DNA of 64,000 nt from Blastococcus sp. VKM Ac-2987. GTDB taxonomy: Bacteria; Actinomycetota; Actinomycetes; Mycobacteriales; Geodermatophilaceae. The notes beneath the pieces were generated by a model. That model was given only the letters and a program-made list of their open reading frames with translations, did not search any database and was not told the origin of the DNA. Each line of letters begins with the position of its first letter. Positions within the stretch are counted from its first letter, which is position 1. Below, one piece after another: positions 1 through 12,378 of this stretch. The DNA lies in assembly GCF_026967805.1 (NCBI RefSeq), contig NZ_JAPVBG010000001.1:635143-699142 (forward strand). Reading direction: 5' to 3'. The position numbers were made by a program, and so were the translations under genes.

Positions 1-475
1 GCACCGGGTGGTCGACGTCCTCCTCGTAGGCCCGCAGCAGGTCCAGGCCGTAGTTGAACTCGTGGTTGCCGACGACCTGGGCGTCGTAGCCGATGGCGTC
101 GAACGCCGCCGCCATCGGGTGCTCCCGGCCGGTCTCGGTGACCGGCTCCTGCTTGGCGTAGTAGTAGCTCAGCGGCGTCCCCTGCAGGAAGTCGCCGTTG
201 TCCACCACGAGGACGCTCTCCTCGCCGCGCGCCGCGCGGACGGAGTCGACGACCGTGGCCACCTTCGCCAACCCGGTCTCGAACCCGGCCCGCTCGGAGT
301 ACGGCCGGTCGGCGAAGTAGTCCCAGTTCTGCGCGCGCCCGTGCAGGTCGGTCGTGGCGAGCATGGTCAGCGTCAGGTCGTCCGCCGTGCTCGGCGCCGC
401 CGCGGCCGGGCTCAGCGGCGCCAGGATCAGCGCCGCCGTCCCGGCCGCCACGGACAGCGTGGTGCGCCGTCTCAT
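1..475 (-). CDS. Secreted 5'-nucleotidase / 2',3'-cyclic phosphodiesterase-like metallophosphoesterase, N-terminal part
   Basis: This is the first ~158 residues of a gene that runs off the left edge. The N-terminus has an arginine-rich start, a hydrophobic stretch and an AAA-AP cleavage site, which is a Sec signal peptide. Three calcineurin-like metallophosphoesterase motifs follow in order: TTDLHG, NGDFLQG and GNHEFNYG. These supply the usual dimetal ligands of the UshA/CpdB family, which hydrolyses nucleotides outside the membrane to salvage nucleoside and phosphate. A GAGAGGAA ribosome site lies 6 nt before the ATG. The C-terminal substrate-binding domain is outside the window, so substrate preference cannot be judged. 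Confidence 0.88.
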   Translation of the reverse strand, partial: MRRRTTLSVAAGTAALILAPLSPAAAAPSTADDLTLTMLATTDLHGRAQNWDYFADRPYSERAGFETGLAKVATVVDSVRAARGEESVLVVDNGDFLQGTPLSYYYAKQEPVTETGREHPMAAAFDAIGYDAQVVGNHEFNYGLDLLRAYEEDVDHPV

Positions 476-572
476 GCGGGATTCCTCTCGATCGCGTGGT
501 CCCCCGTGACGGTGCGCAGGGGGATCCGGATCGACCGTAACGACCGGTACGCGGACGCGGGTGTCGGGACCC

Positions 573-2282
573 TTACTGGTAGGTGACCAGCTCCGGCAGG
601 GGGTCGACCTGCTCGATCGTCTGCGCCGGGGTCAGCATCGGGATGTCCTCGTCGTAGAAGTTCTTCCAGCCCCAGAACAGCCCCTCCGGGGCGTTGCGGT
701 GCAGCACCTGCCAGGTGGCCTGCTTGGCGCCCTGGCCGCCCTGGCCGTCGGCGTGGACCATGATCGCCAGCTCGTCCCGGGAGGTGTCCAGCCGCTCGAG
801 GCCGGGGATCATGTCGACCCGGAACTGGTGCAGCACCAGCAGCTTCTGCGGCAGCTCGTTCTCCCGGGTCAGGTCGGCCAGCCAGGTGACCACCCGGTTG
901 ACCTCCTCGATGTCCACCGAGCCGATCTGGACCAGGTGCACCTCGTTCGGGCCCAGCCGCCACTCGGGGTCCAGCGCCAGCCCCACGTAGGGCAGCTCCA
1001 GCAGCGGCCGGTAGAGCTCCGCCTGGGTGACGAAGTCGGTGCGGCCCGGCTGCAGGTCGAGGATGACGTAGAGCCCGGCCTCGCCGGCCGCCTCGACCCA
1101 GGGCCGCAGCATCTCCACCTCGCCCTCGGCGGAGTAGTTGCCGTCCGGCCCCGCGGACGCGGACGCGACGGTCGCGATGATCTCGAAGGTCGGGACGACG
1201 GTCGTGTCGACCAGCGGCTCGTACGGGGCGGCGTGCTCCCGCGCCCGCTGGATGGCCGCCTCGACCGGCTGCTCACCCAGCACGCCGAGCGCGCCGGTCT
1301 CCGGGTGGCCGTAGAGCGCGACCATCATCCGGCCCGGGAAGAGGACCTGCCCGCCGCCGGGCAGCTGGGTCCCGGTGGCCGCCGTCGCGAGCTTCCAGTC
1401 CAGACCCTCTTCCGCGCCGAAGCCGGCACCCAGCGCGACCACGTGCTCGGCGTCGTCCTCGGCGAGGGTGCTGATCAGCTCCTCCGAGGCGCGCGGGTCG
1501 GTGGTGCCGCCGGTGACCAGCACCCGGGCGCCGGCCGCGCGCGCGGTGGCCGCGGCGGCCAGCGCGTCCGGGGTCCCGGTGGTCATCACCAGCGTGCCCT
1601 CGAGCGGCTCGGCGGCCTCGATCTCGGGCAGCGAGCCCTCGGCGTCCGCCTCCGACGAGGACTCCTCCGCCGCGCCGCCGCGACCGCTCTCCGGGCGCAG
1701 CGCGGCCGGCTCCGCCGGGTCCAGCGCCGCCACGGCGGCGACCTCGCCGCCCTCGGCGACCGGGTCGGCCTCGGCGAGCTCCTGGTCCAGCACGGCCGCC
1801 ACGGCGGCCGGGTCGGCGGGCACCCCGATGACCTCGGCATCGGTCTCCGCCGGGGACGACGACGCCGCGGACGACGACGATGCGCCGGCGGGCGCGGGTG
1901 CCGCGTCGCCGACGGCCAGGACCGTCGTGGTGCCCAGCCGCTCCAGCTCGGCCAGGACCGGCTGGTCCACCCCGGAGCCGTCGGCCCCCACGAGCAGCGG
2001 GACGCCGAGCGCGACGGCGGCGGAGGCGCCGAGGAGCGTGCCCTCCCGGTCGTCCTCCGCCACGAGCACGACCACGCCTGCCTCGTCGAAGAAGGTGCGG
2101 CTGGCGCTCGCGGCCATGGCCACCGGGTCCTCGTCCGCGACGAGGGTCAGCCGCTCCCCCGGGGCGGCGGTGGCGACCTGCGCCGCCTGCTCCTCGGGGT
2201 CCGAGCCCTCGTCCGGGGAGCTGGTGCAGGCCCCGGTGAAGAGCGCGGCGGTCAGGGCGATCGGCAGCGCACGAGCGCGCAC
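573..2282 (-). CDS. Putative secreted lipoprotein with CWB2-like N-terminal half and barrel-like C-terminal half
   Basis: About 569 residues. A short signal peptide ends in FTGAC, a relaxed lipobox, followed by a Ser/acidic linker. Residues ~35-260 hold repeated Val/Leu/Asp-rich units of the type 'hydrophobic strand, GVPLLVG, VLAVGDA' that resemble cell-wall-binding repeat 2 proteins. The C-terminal ~250 residues (YVILDLQPG, GLALDPEWRLGP, LLVLHQFR, GWKNFYDED) look like a TIM-barrel fold of unknown activity. I place the start at GTG 2282 because GGAGG lies 6 nt upstream of it but directly abuts the ATG at 2288. Function is not recognised; a cell-envelope role is inferred. Confidence 0.72.
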   Translation of the reverse strand: MRARALPIALTAALFTGACTSSPDEGSDPEEQAAQVATAAPGERLTLVADEDPVAMAASASRTFFDEAGVVVLVAEDDREGTLLGASAAVALGVPLLVGADGSGVDQPVLAELERLGTTTVLAVGDAAPAPAGASSSSAASSSPAETDAEVIGVPADPAAVAAVLDQELAEADPVAEGGEVAAVAALDPAEPAALRPESGRGGAAEESSSEADAEGSLPEIEAAEPLEGTLVMTTGTPDALAAAATARAAGARVLVTGGTTDPRASEELISTLAEDDAEHVVALGAGFGAEEGLDWKLATAATGTQLPGGGQVLFPGRMMVALYGHPETGALGVLGEQPVEAAIQRAREHAAPYEPLVDTTVVPTFEIIATVASASAGPDGNYSAEGEVEMLRPWVEAAGEAGLYVILDLQPGRTDFVTQAELYRPLLELPYVGLALDPEWRLGPNEVHLVQIGSVDIEEVNRVVTWLADLTRENELPQKLLVLHQFRVDMIPGLERLDTSRDELAIMVHADGQGGQGAKQATWQVLHRNAPEGLFWGWKNFYDEDIPMLTPAQTIEQVDPLPELVTYQ

Positions 2283-2412
2283 GGGCATCCTCCGTCCGCC
2301 GGGCACGCCCGTCCTGCGGGGGGCACGACGACGTCGGCGTGGCCAGCGGCCCACGACGATAGCGGGGAACGGCGCCCGGCCGGGCGCCTGGACACCGGTG
2401 GCGGCCGGGCGG

Positions 2413-2602
2413 GACGATCCCCGCGAGATGCTCGGGCTGATCGCCGAGGGGCGCCCGAACACCGCGATCGCCTCCGCGCTGGTGGTCACGCCGGGTGCCG
2501 TGGAGAAGCACACCCAGCACATCTTCGTCAAGCTGGGCCTGGCCCCGGGCGAGGACCGGCACCGCCGCGTGCTCGCCACGCCGGCCTGCCTCCGGAGCCG
2601 AC
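2413..2602 (+). pseudogene. LuxR-type HTH remnant (response-regulator C-terminus)
   Basis: The + strand encodes about 60 residues typical of a LuxR/NarL DNA-binding domain: PREMLGLIAEG, then VVTPGAVEKH, IFVKLGL and HRRVLA. No receiver domain or plausible start precedes it, the 'PRERE' entry motif is shortened to PREM, and no stop closes it before it collides with the 3' end of the opposing MarR gene. It is best read as the tail of a lost response regulator, lying antisense in the upstream region of the lipoprotein gene. A tiny orphan HTH protein starting at ATG 2428 is a less likely alternative. Confidence 0.6.
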
Positions 2603-3022
2603 TCAGCCCCGGCCCAGCGCGCGTTCCATGTTCTCGACCATCCGGGCCAGGACCGTGATCGCCCGCTCGTACTCCTGCCGGGAGAGGCCGTCGGCGGCAT
2701 GGCGGCGCACCCGCCCCACGGCGCGCCAGACCCGGTCGTGGGCCGCGGCGCCGTCATCGGTCAGCCGGAGGCGATCCGGCGCCGGGCGGGTCACCCATCC
2801 GCGGGCGGCGAGGTCGGAGACCGCCGCGGCGACGTCCCCGGGGAAGTCGCGCAGCGCGTCCTCGATCTCCGTCCCGGCCGCCTCTCCCCCGGCCAGTGAG
2901 TGCAGCACCTGCCAGTGCCGGCGGGTGAGCCCCTCCCCGGCGACGGCGGCGTCCAACGCCTCCTCGAGCAGCGCGTCGAGCCGCCTGACCCACCAGCCGA
3001 TCGGACGCTCCGGCTCCGCCAT
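2603..3022 (-). CDS. MarR-like winged-helix regulator
   Basis: A 139-residue protein with the MarR layout: an N-terminal helix (WWVRRLDALLEEALD), a winged HTH core (LTRRHWQVLHSLAGG, then DVAAAVSDLAARGWV and the wing RLRLTDDG) and a long C-terminal dimer helix (YERAITVLARMVENMERAL). Length matches the family. The start is ATG 3022, because upstream residues in this frame are low-complexity. It is divergent from the acetyltransferase gene at 3126 with about 100 bp between them, so it may control itself and that neighbour. The ligand is unknown. Confidence 0.82.
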   Translation of the reverse strand: MAEPERPIGWWVRRLDALLEEALDAAVAGEGLTRRHWQVLHSLAGGEAAGTEIEDALRDFPGDVAAAVSDLAARGWVTRPAPDRLRLTDDGAAAHDRVWRAVGRVRRHAADGLSRQEYERAITVLARMVENMERALGRG

Positions 3023-3125
3023 GCCGGCATCCTGGCAGCCGATGTCGATCGCCGGCCTCCCGTGCGGGCGGCACCGGCCGTCAACTCGTTGGCGTCCCGT
3101 CGCACCCGGACGGTAGACACGACGC

Positions 3126-4376
3126 GTGGCCGACGACCTCTCCGCCCAGCTCCGCCCGATCACCGCCGACGAGTGGCCGGCCTTCACCCGCGCCATGCAC
3201 ACCGTCTTCGGTGATCCGCTGACCGGGCCCTACACGGACTCCGTGCCGCCGGTGGCCGAGCTGGACCGCTCGCTGGCCCTCTTCGACGACGACGGGCGGA
3301 TCGCCGCCACCTCCGGGCTCTACAGCCTGCGGATGAGCGTGCCCGGCGGCGCCGTCGTCCCGACCGCCGGCGTCACCTGGGTGACCGTCTCCCCCACCCA
3401 CCGGCGCCGGGGCGTGCTGACGGCGATCATGCGCCGGCAGCTCACCGAGCTGCACGAGCAGGAGCGCGAGCCGGTGGCGGCGCTGTGGGCCGCGGAGGGC
3501 TCCATCTACGGCCGGTTCGGATACGCCCCCGCGTCGTGGCGCGGCGGGTGGAGCGGAGAGGCCGGACGGCTGCGGCTGCGCGCCGACGTCGACACCGGGG
3601 ACGGGCGCGTCCGGCTGGTCGACGCCGAGGAGTTCCGGCCCGCCGCGGCGCGGGTCTACGAGGCCGTGCGGCGCTGGGTGCCGGGCAACCTCGTCCGCGA
3701 CGACCGCTGGTGGGGCCGCCGGCTGCTCGACGTCCCGGAGGAGCGGCACGGGGCGAACGAGCGCCAGTACGCGCTGCACGTCGGCGCGGACGGCGAGGTG
3801 GACGGCTACGCCGCCTACCGGATCAGGGGCAGGTACAACGCGGCCGGCGAGGCGGAGAGCACGCTGACCGTCGAGGAGGTGCGGGCCACCGGTCCCGCCG
3901 CCTACGCGGCGCTGTGGCGCTTCCTGCTGTCCCACGACCTGGTGCGCGCCGTCGCGGCGCCGCACGCCTCCGCCGACGACCCGGTCCGCCACCTGCTGAC
4001 CGATCCGCGCGCGCTGCACGCCTCCCCGGTCGACGCGCTGTGGGTGCGGCTGGTCGACGTCGGCCGGGCGCTCGCCGCCCGCCGCTACCCGGCCCCCATC
4101 GACCTGGTGCTCGAGGTCCGCGACCCGTTCTGCCCGTGGAACGACGGGCGCTGGCGGCTCTCCGGGCACCCCGCGGGCGGCTACTGCGGCCGCACCGACC
4201 GCGACCCCGACATCGTGCTGGGCATCGAGGAGCTCTCCGCGGTCTACCTGGGCGGCGCCTCGCTGGCCGGGCTGCAGGGCGCCGGCCGGGTCACCGAGGT
4301 GAGCCCCGGGGCAGTCACCCTGGCCTCCACGGCGTTCGGCTGGCCGGTCGCGCCCTGGTGCCCCGACGAGTTCTGA
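3126..4376 (+). CDS. Eis-type GNAT N-acetyltransferase
   Basis: 416 residues with the three-part Eis architecture: N-terminal GNAT domain, central GNAT-like domain and C-terminal SCP2-like domain. The acetyl-CoA loop reads VSPTHRRRGVLTAIM (residues ~88-102). The EGSIYGRFGYAPA block carries Tyr128, equivalent to the general acid Tyr126 of mycobacterial Eis. The protein ends in Phe, as does Eis, whose C-terminal carboxylate acts as general base. Eis enzymes acetylate amines, including aminoglycosides, at several positions. The start is GTG 3126 with TAGACA 6 nt upstream and no ribosome site, consistent with a leaderless mRNA. The physiological substrate is unknown. Confidence 0.86.
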   Translation: MADDLSAQLRPITADEWPAFTRAMHTVFGDPLTGPYTDSVPPVAELDRSLALFDDDGRIAATSGLYSLRMSVPGGAVVPTAGVTWVTVSPTHRRRGVLTAIMRRQLTELHEQEREPVAALWAAEGSIYGRFGYAPASWRGGWSGEAGRLRLRADVDTGDGRVRLVDAEEFRPAAARVYEAVRRWVPGNLVRDDRWWGRRLLDVPEERHGANERQYALHVGADGEVDGYAAYRIRGRYNAAGEAESTLTVEEVRATGPAAYAALWRFLLSHDLVRAVAAPHASADDPVRHLLTDPRALHASPVDALWVRLVDVGRALAARRYPAPIDLVLEVRDPFCPWNDGRWRLSGHPAGGYCGRTDRDPDIVLGIEELSAVYLGGASLAGLQGAGRVTEVSPGAVTLASTAFGWPVAPWCPDEF

Positions 4377-4403
4377 CCGCCCGGCCCGGGCGGTCAGAAC
4401 TCG
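4367..4403. terminator. 37-bp palindrome, bidirectional terminator
   Basis: Perfect 18-bp arms (CGAGTTCTGACCGCCCGG and its complement) surround a single central C at 4385. The left arm includes the last two codons and the stop of the acetyltransferase gene. The right arm ends just before the argG stop at 4407. Position between convergent genes supports termination for both. Confidence 0.75.
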
Positions 4404-4406
4404 GGC

Positions 4407-6429
<2,023 letters not shown>

Positions 6430-6456
6430 GCCGGGGAGTCTGACAGGCTGCCCGGC

Positions 6457-7128
6457 ATGGCGGTCCTGGGAGTCGACGGCTGGCGCGGCCGCTGGGTCGG
6501 GGCGCTGCTCGAGGGCCGTTCGGTGCGGCTGCTGGCGCTGGAGGACGTCGCTGGGGTGCTCGCCGTCCCCGACGTCGACGTGGTCGCCATCGACATGCCG
6601 ATCGGGCTCTCGGACGACGGCGTCCGCGCCTGCGACGTGGCCGCCGCCAAGCTGCTCGGCGCGAGAGGGAGCTCGGTCTTCCCGGCGCCCGTGCGAGCGG
6701 TGCTGCGGACCGGCGACTACGCCGAGGCGCGGGCCATCTCCCGCGTGCACACCCGTCCCCCGCGCGCCCCCTCGGCCCAGGCGTTCCAGCTGGTGAAGGC
6801 AATCCGGCAGCTTGACGACGCGCTCGGCGATCCACCCACCGAACGAGTCGTGGAGGTGCATCCCGAGCTGTCGTTCTTGGCGCTTGACGAGCGAGTGCGC
6901 GACCCGAAGGTCACCGCGCGCGGCACGGTGCAGCGGCTCCGGGCGCTGCGCGAGGTGATGGACGTGGAGGACGCGCTGGCGGACGCGCCTGCCCGGGTGC
7001 CGGCGGTCGACGCGCTGGACGCCTGCGCGGCGGCGTGGTCGGCCGGGCGGATCGCGGCCGGCACGGCGCAGAGCGTGGGCGACGACGTCCGCGACAGCCG
7101 GGGCCGCCCGATGCGGATCAGCTGGTGA
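6457..7128 (+). CDS. DUF429 family protein (predicted RNase H-like fold)
   Basis: 223 residues beginning LGVDGWRGRWVGALLEG, with VVAIDMPIGLSDDG downstream and VVEVHPELSF in the middle. This is the signature of DUF429/COG4923, predicted to have an RNase H-like nuclease fold with acidic residues in the first strand (VDG), in IDMP and in EVHPE. No activity has been assigned that I can name. The start is ATG 6457, where CAGGCT seven nt upstream could be a weak leaderless -10. It overlaps the following hydrolase gene by 4 nt, so the two are probably translated together. Confidence 0.8.
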   Translation: MAVLGVDGWRGRWVGALLEGRSVRLLALEDVAGVLAVPDVDVVAIDMPIGLSDDGVRACDVAAAKLLGARGSSVFPAPVRAVLRTGDYAEARAISRVHTRPPRAPSAQAFQLVKAIRQLDDALGDPPTERVVEVHPELSFLALDERVRDPKVTARGTVQRLRALREVMDVEDALADAPARVPAVDALDACAAAWSAGRIAAGTAQSVGDDVRDSRGRPMRISW

Positions 7129-7904
7129 CCACCGGCTGGCAGGAGGTGGCCGACGGGGTGCTGGTGCGGCGACACCCTGGCCTCGACCTCAACTGCGGGC
7201 TGGTCGTCGGCGACGGCGCCTGCCTGGTGGTCGACACCCGGTCGGACCTCGGCGAGGCGGCCGATCTCGCCGCCGCCGTCCGCGCCGTCACCACCCAACC
7301 CTGGACGGTGGTCAACACGCACGCCCACTACGACCACTGCTTCGGCAACGCGGCCTTCCGCCCGGCACCGATCTGGGGCTCGCGGCGCAGCGCGGCGGTC
7401 CTGCGCGACACCGGGGAGCGACAGCGCTCCGATCGGGTCGCCGAACTGCGGGCGACCGGCGATGCCGAGGGAGCGGCGCGCGTGGCCGCCGTCCCGCTGG
7501 ACCCACCGGACCGCCTGGTGGACGACATCGCCGTCCTCGACGTCGGCGGCCGGGAGGTGGTGCTGCGCTTCCTCGGCCGCGGGCACACCGACCACGACCT
7601 CGTGGTGGAGGTGGAGACCGAGAGGGACGGCACCGTGCTCTTCGCCGGGGACCTGGTCGAGGAAGGCGCACCGTCGGCGTTCGAGGACGCCTGGCCGGCG
7701 GAGTGGCCGGCGACGCTCGGCCGGCTGCACGCGCTGGCCCGCGGCCCCGTGGTGCCCGGCCACGGCGCAGTGGTGGACGCGGCGTACGTCGGGGCGCAGC
7801 GAGCGGAACTGCTCGCCGTCGTCGCCGCGCTGCGGCAGGGCCGACCCGAGACGGGTCCCTACCCCGAGGCGACCATGCGCATCGCCGCGTCCCGCCCCGG
7901 CTGA
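7125..7904 (+). CDS. MBL-fold metallo-hydrolase
   Basis: 259 residues starting at GTG 7125, which shares GTGA with the preceding stop. It has the metallo-beta-lactamase metal motif HAHYDH at residues 66-71, then GRGHTDHD, FAGDLVEEG and PGHG, which together supply a complete dimetal site. The family hydrolyses thioesters, lactams, lactones or phosphoesters. Nothing here fixes the substrate. The DUF429 partner upstream is translationally coupled, but a joint role is only inferred. Confidence 0.88.
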   Translation: MTTGWQEVADGVLVRRHPGLDLNCGLVVGDGACLVVDTRSDLGEAADLAAAVRAVTTQPWTVVNTHAHYDHCFGNAAFRPAPIWGSRRSAAVLRDTGERQRSDRVAELRATGDAEGAARVAAVPLDPPDRLVDDIAVLDVGGREVVLRFLGRGHTDHDLVVEVETERDGTVLFAGDLVEEGAPSAFEDAWPAEWPATLGRLHALARGPVVPGHGAVVDAAYVGAQRAELLAVVAALRQGRPETGPYPEATMRIAASRPG

Positions 7905-7920
7905 GTCCCGGTCCCGGGAC
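7905..7920 (+). terminator. Short GC hairpin after the MBL-fold gene
   Basis: GTCCCGG and CCGGGAC pair around TC directly after the stop codon. The 7-bp stem is short and lacks a U-run, so this is a weak terminator call. Confidence 0.35.
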
Positions 7921-7944
7921 CTGCACCGCTCCGCTACCGGGCGG

Positions 7945-8724
7945 TCAGGAGCCGGTGACGCGGCGGACGACGGAGAGCGGGAGGACGCGCAGCAGCCGGG
8001 CGATCGGGCGCCACGGGAGCTCCGGGACGTAGCCGCGCACCGGTTCCCGCTCGACGACGTCGACCAGCGCCGTCACGCCCTTGTCCAGGCCCACGGTGAG
8101 CGGGCCGCGGCGGCCCTCGTTGATGTCGGTCGCGATGTAGCCCGGGAGCACCGTCGAGACGACGATCTGCGAGCCGTAGACGTCGGACCGGATGCCCTCG
8201 GCGAGGGAGTTGAGCGCCGCCTTGCTGGCCCCGTACGCGGTGCGGGTGCCGGGCATGCCGCGCACCGACGCGACCGAGGAGATGAGCACCAGGTGGCCCA
8301 TCCCCTGGCGGCGGAAGATCTCCATGGCCGCCTCGCACTGGGCGTGCGAGCCGAGCACGTTGGTCAGCAGGACCGCCCGGTTGACGGCGGCCCGGCCGGT
8401 GCCCACCGAGGCGCCCTTGCCGATGCCGGCGTTGACGATCACCCGGTCCAGCCCGCCGAGCCGGTCGGCGAGCTCGGGCAGCACGGTCGCCACCGAGGCG
8501 GGGTCGTCGACGTCCATCGCGGCGACCTCGACGCGGATGCCGGGGTGCGCGGCGCGCAGCTCGGCCTGCAGCGACTCCAGCCGCTCGATGCGGCGGGCGC
8601 AGAGGGCGAGGTCCCGGCCCATCGCGGCGAAGCGGCGGGCCATGCCCTCGCCCAGGCCGGAGCTCGCTCCGGAGATCAGGATGCGCTGGCGGGTGGGGTG
8701 CGGCACCCGATCATGGTGCCGCAC
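7945..8724 (-). CDS. SDR family oxidoreductase
   Basis: 259 residues of the short-chain dehydrogenase fold. The cofactor loop ISGASSGLGEGMARRF is near residue 17, CARR at the end of beta-2 suggests NADP(H), NAG is in VIVNAGIGKG, and the catalytic Ser and YGASK lie in LISSVASVRG...AYGASKAALNSL. The C-terminal tail (WRPIARLLRVLPLSVVRRV) is basic and hydrophobic and may touch membrane, as in lipid-acting SDRs. GTG 8706 is an equally good start, with CACCAT 6 nt upstream. The substrate is unknown. Confidence 0.87.
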   Translation of the reverse strand: MRHHDRVPHPTRQRILISGASSGLGEGMARRFAAMGRDLALCARRIERLESLQAELRAAHPGIRVEVAAMDVDDPASVATVLPELADRLGGLDRVIVNAGIGKGASVGTGRAAVNRAVLLTNVLGSHAQCEAAMEIFRRQGMGHLVLISSVASVRGMPGTRTAYGASKAALNSLAEGIRSDVYGSQIVVSTVLPGYIATDINEGRRGPLTVGLDKGVTALVDVVEREPVRGYVPELPWRPIARLLRVLPLSVVRRVTGS

Positions 8725-8736
8725 CCCGTCGCCCGG

Positions 8737-8779
8737 CGCTTTTCCGCGGTGAGGCTCCGGGGCTTTCCGCGGAGAAGCG
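8737..8779 (-). terminator. Hairpin after the DsbA-fold gene
   Basis: Arms CGCTTTTCCGCGG (8737-8749) and CCGCGGAGAAGCG (8767-8779) pair at 12 of 13 positions around a 17-nt loop. It lies just downstream of the stop at 8789 and upstream of the SDR gene. Confidence 0.55.
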
Positions 8780-8788
8780 CGGAAGGCG

Positions 8789-9451
8789 TCAGCGGCGGGT
8801 GAGCTCCAGGGCGTCGGCCGGGACGGAGGCCATGTCCGGGCCCGACGTGCGGGTGCGCTTGAGCTCCCAGAAGTCGGGCAGGTTGGCCAGCAGGACGGCG
8901 CCGTCGAAGGCCTTGCCGGCGTCCTCGCCGGTCGGGACCTTGCTGATCACCGGGCCGAAGAACGCCACGCCGTCGATGTGCATGACGGGGGTGCCGACGT
9001 CGTCGCCGACCGGGTCCATGCCCGCGTGGTGGCTCTTCTCGAGCACCTCGTCGTACTCCGTCGACCCGGCGGCCTCGGCCAGCTCGGCCGGCAGCCCGAC
9101 CCGCTCCAGGGCGGGGGCGATGAGCTCGTCCAGCTCGCGCTCCTCGTGGTGCCGGAGCGTGCCCATCGCGGTGTAGAGGTCACCGAGCACCTCGTCGCCG
9201 TGCTGCTGCGCGGCCGCGATCGCCACGCGCACCGGGCCGATCGCCGTCTTCATCATCTCGGCGTAGTCCTCCGGCAGGTCGCGCCCGCGGTTGAGCACCG
9301 CCAGCGACATGACGTGCCAGTGCAGGTCGATGTCGCGGACCTTCGCCGCCTCGAGCACCCACCGGCTGGTGAGCCAGGCCCAGGGGCACAGCGGGTCGAA
9401 CCAGAAGTCCACGCGGGCCCTGGTGGGGGCGCTCTGCACTGCGTCGGTCAT
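8789..9451 (-). CDS. DsbA-fold mycothiol-dependent reductase homologue (Rv2466c-like), monothiol active site
   Basis: 220 residues with strong family landmarks: [52 protein letters not shown] and FFGPVISK. Mycobacterial Rv2466c is a mycothiol-dependent thioredoxin-like nitroreductase with a CPWC site. Here the second Cys is Ala (CPWA), so only the nucleophilic Cys remains. Some other actinobacterial homologues share this, to my recollection. The cis-Pro loop GTPVMH is intact. GAGGAGC precedes ATG by 6 nt. It probably reduces or conjugates with mycothiol in the cytosol. Confidence 0.85.
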   Translation of the reverse strand: MTDAVQSAPTRARVDFWFDPLCPWAWLTSRWVLEAAKVRDIDLHWHVMSLAVLNRGRDLPEDYAEMMKTAIGPVRVAIAAAQQHGDEVLGDLYTAMGTLRHHEERELDELIAPALERVGLPAELAEAAGSTEYDEVLEKSHHAGMDPVGDDVGTPVMHIDGVAFFGPVISKVPTGEDAGKAFDGAVLLANLPDFWELKRTRTSGPDMASVPADALELTRR

Positions 9452-9598
9452 CCGTGCTCCTCGCTCCGTGGCCCGGGCCGGGAGTGCCCGGGGCCGCTAC
9501 TGGTGGCTGCCAAGGCCGGTGCCCGGCGGGTTGTTCCCGGCCGGGTCCGGCGGATGCGCCCCGGGCGGGGCGTCGTCGCCGCATGACAAGCTGCCCGC

Positions 9599-12154
<2,556 letters not shown>

Positions 12155-12170
12155 GCCGTACCCGCATCCG

Positions 12171-12208
12171 ACGGAGCCCCGTCCACCAGCCGGTGGGCGG
12201 GGCTCCGT
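12171..12208 (+). terminator. Terminator hairpin after pepN
   Basis: A 17-bp stem starting ACGGAGCCCCG with one G-T pair closes on a 4-nt loop, beginning 16 nt after the stop codon. It has no long T-run, as is common in very GC-rich genomes. Confidence 0.75.
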
Positions 12209-12229
12209 CGTCGTCCGCGCCCTCGATGA

Positions 12230-12315
12230 TGATCAGGTCACCTGATCAACAGGGGTCCTGGCTCACCACCGGTGCTGAGCCAGGACCCGGAACGATCAGG
12301 TCACCTGATCAACAG
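12230..12315. repeat. Composite palindromic repeat (palindrome - hairpin - palindrome)
   Basis: Two copies of the palindrome GATCAGGTCACCTGATC (12231-12247 and 12294-12310), each followed by AACAG, flank an inverted repeat. The inverted repeat has perfect 13-bp arms, GGGTCCTGGCTCA (12253-12265) and its complement (12276-12288), with a 10-nt loop. The first palindrome extends to 19 bp (12230-12248). The layout resembles REP/BIME-type elements and lies between two terminators in a convergent intergenic gap. Confidence 0.8.
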
Positions 12316-12334
12316 TGGGGCGGGCAGACAGCAC

Positions 12335-12370
12335 GGAGGCGCCGCACTCCCGAGGGGGTGCGGCGCCTCC
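12335..12370 (-). terminator. Terminator hairpin after the DUF5130 gene
   Basis: Perfect 13-bp arms GGAGGCGCCGCAC (12335-12347) and its complement (12358-12370) enclose a 10-nt loop, 8 nt past the stop codon of the minus-strand gene. Confidence 0.72.
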
Positions 12371-12378
12371 GTCGTCGT

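Noticed and set aside
561..3116. An 851-codon frame on the + strand over the lipoprotein gene
   Set aside because: No start signal or motif, and the composition is typical of an antisense shadow; the minus-strand lipoprotein has a signal peptide and ribosome site.
12230..12315. A two-unit CRISPR array
   Set aside because: The 'repeat' is a palindrome, the 'spacer' is itself a perfect hairpin, only two copies exist and no cas genes are present.
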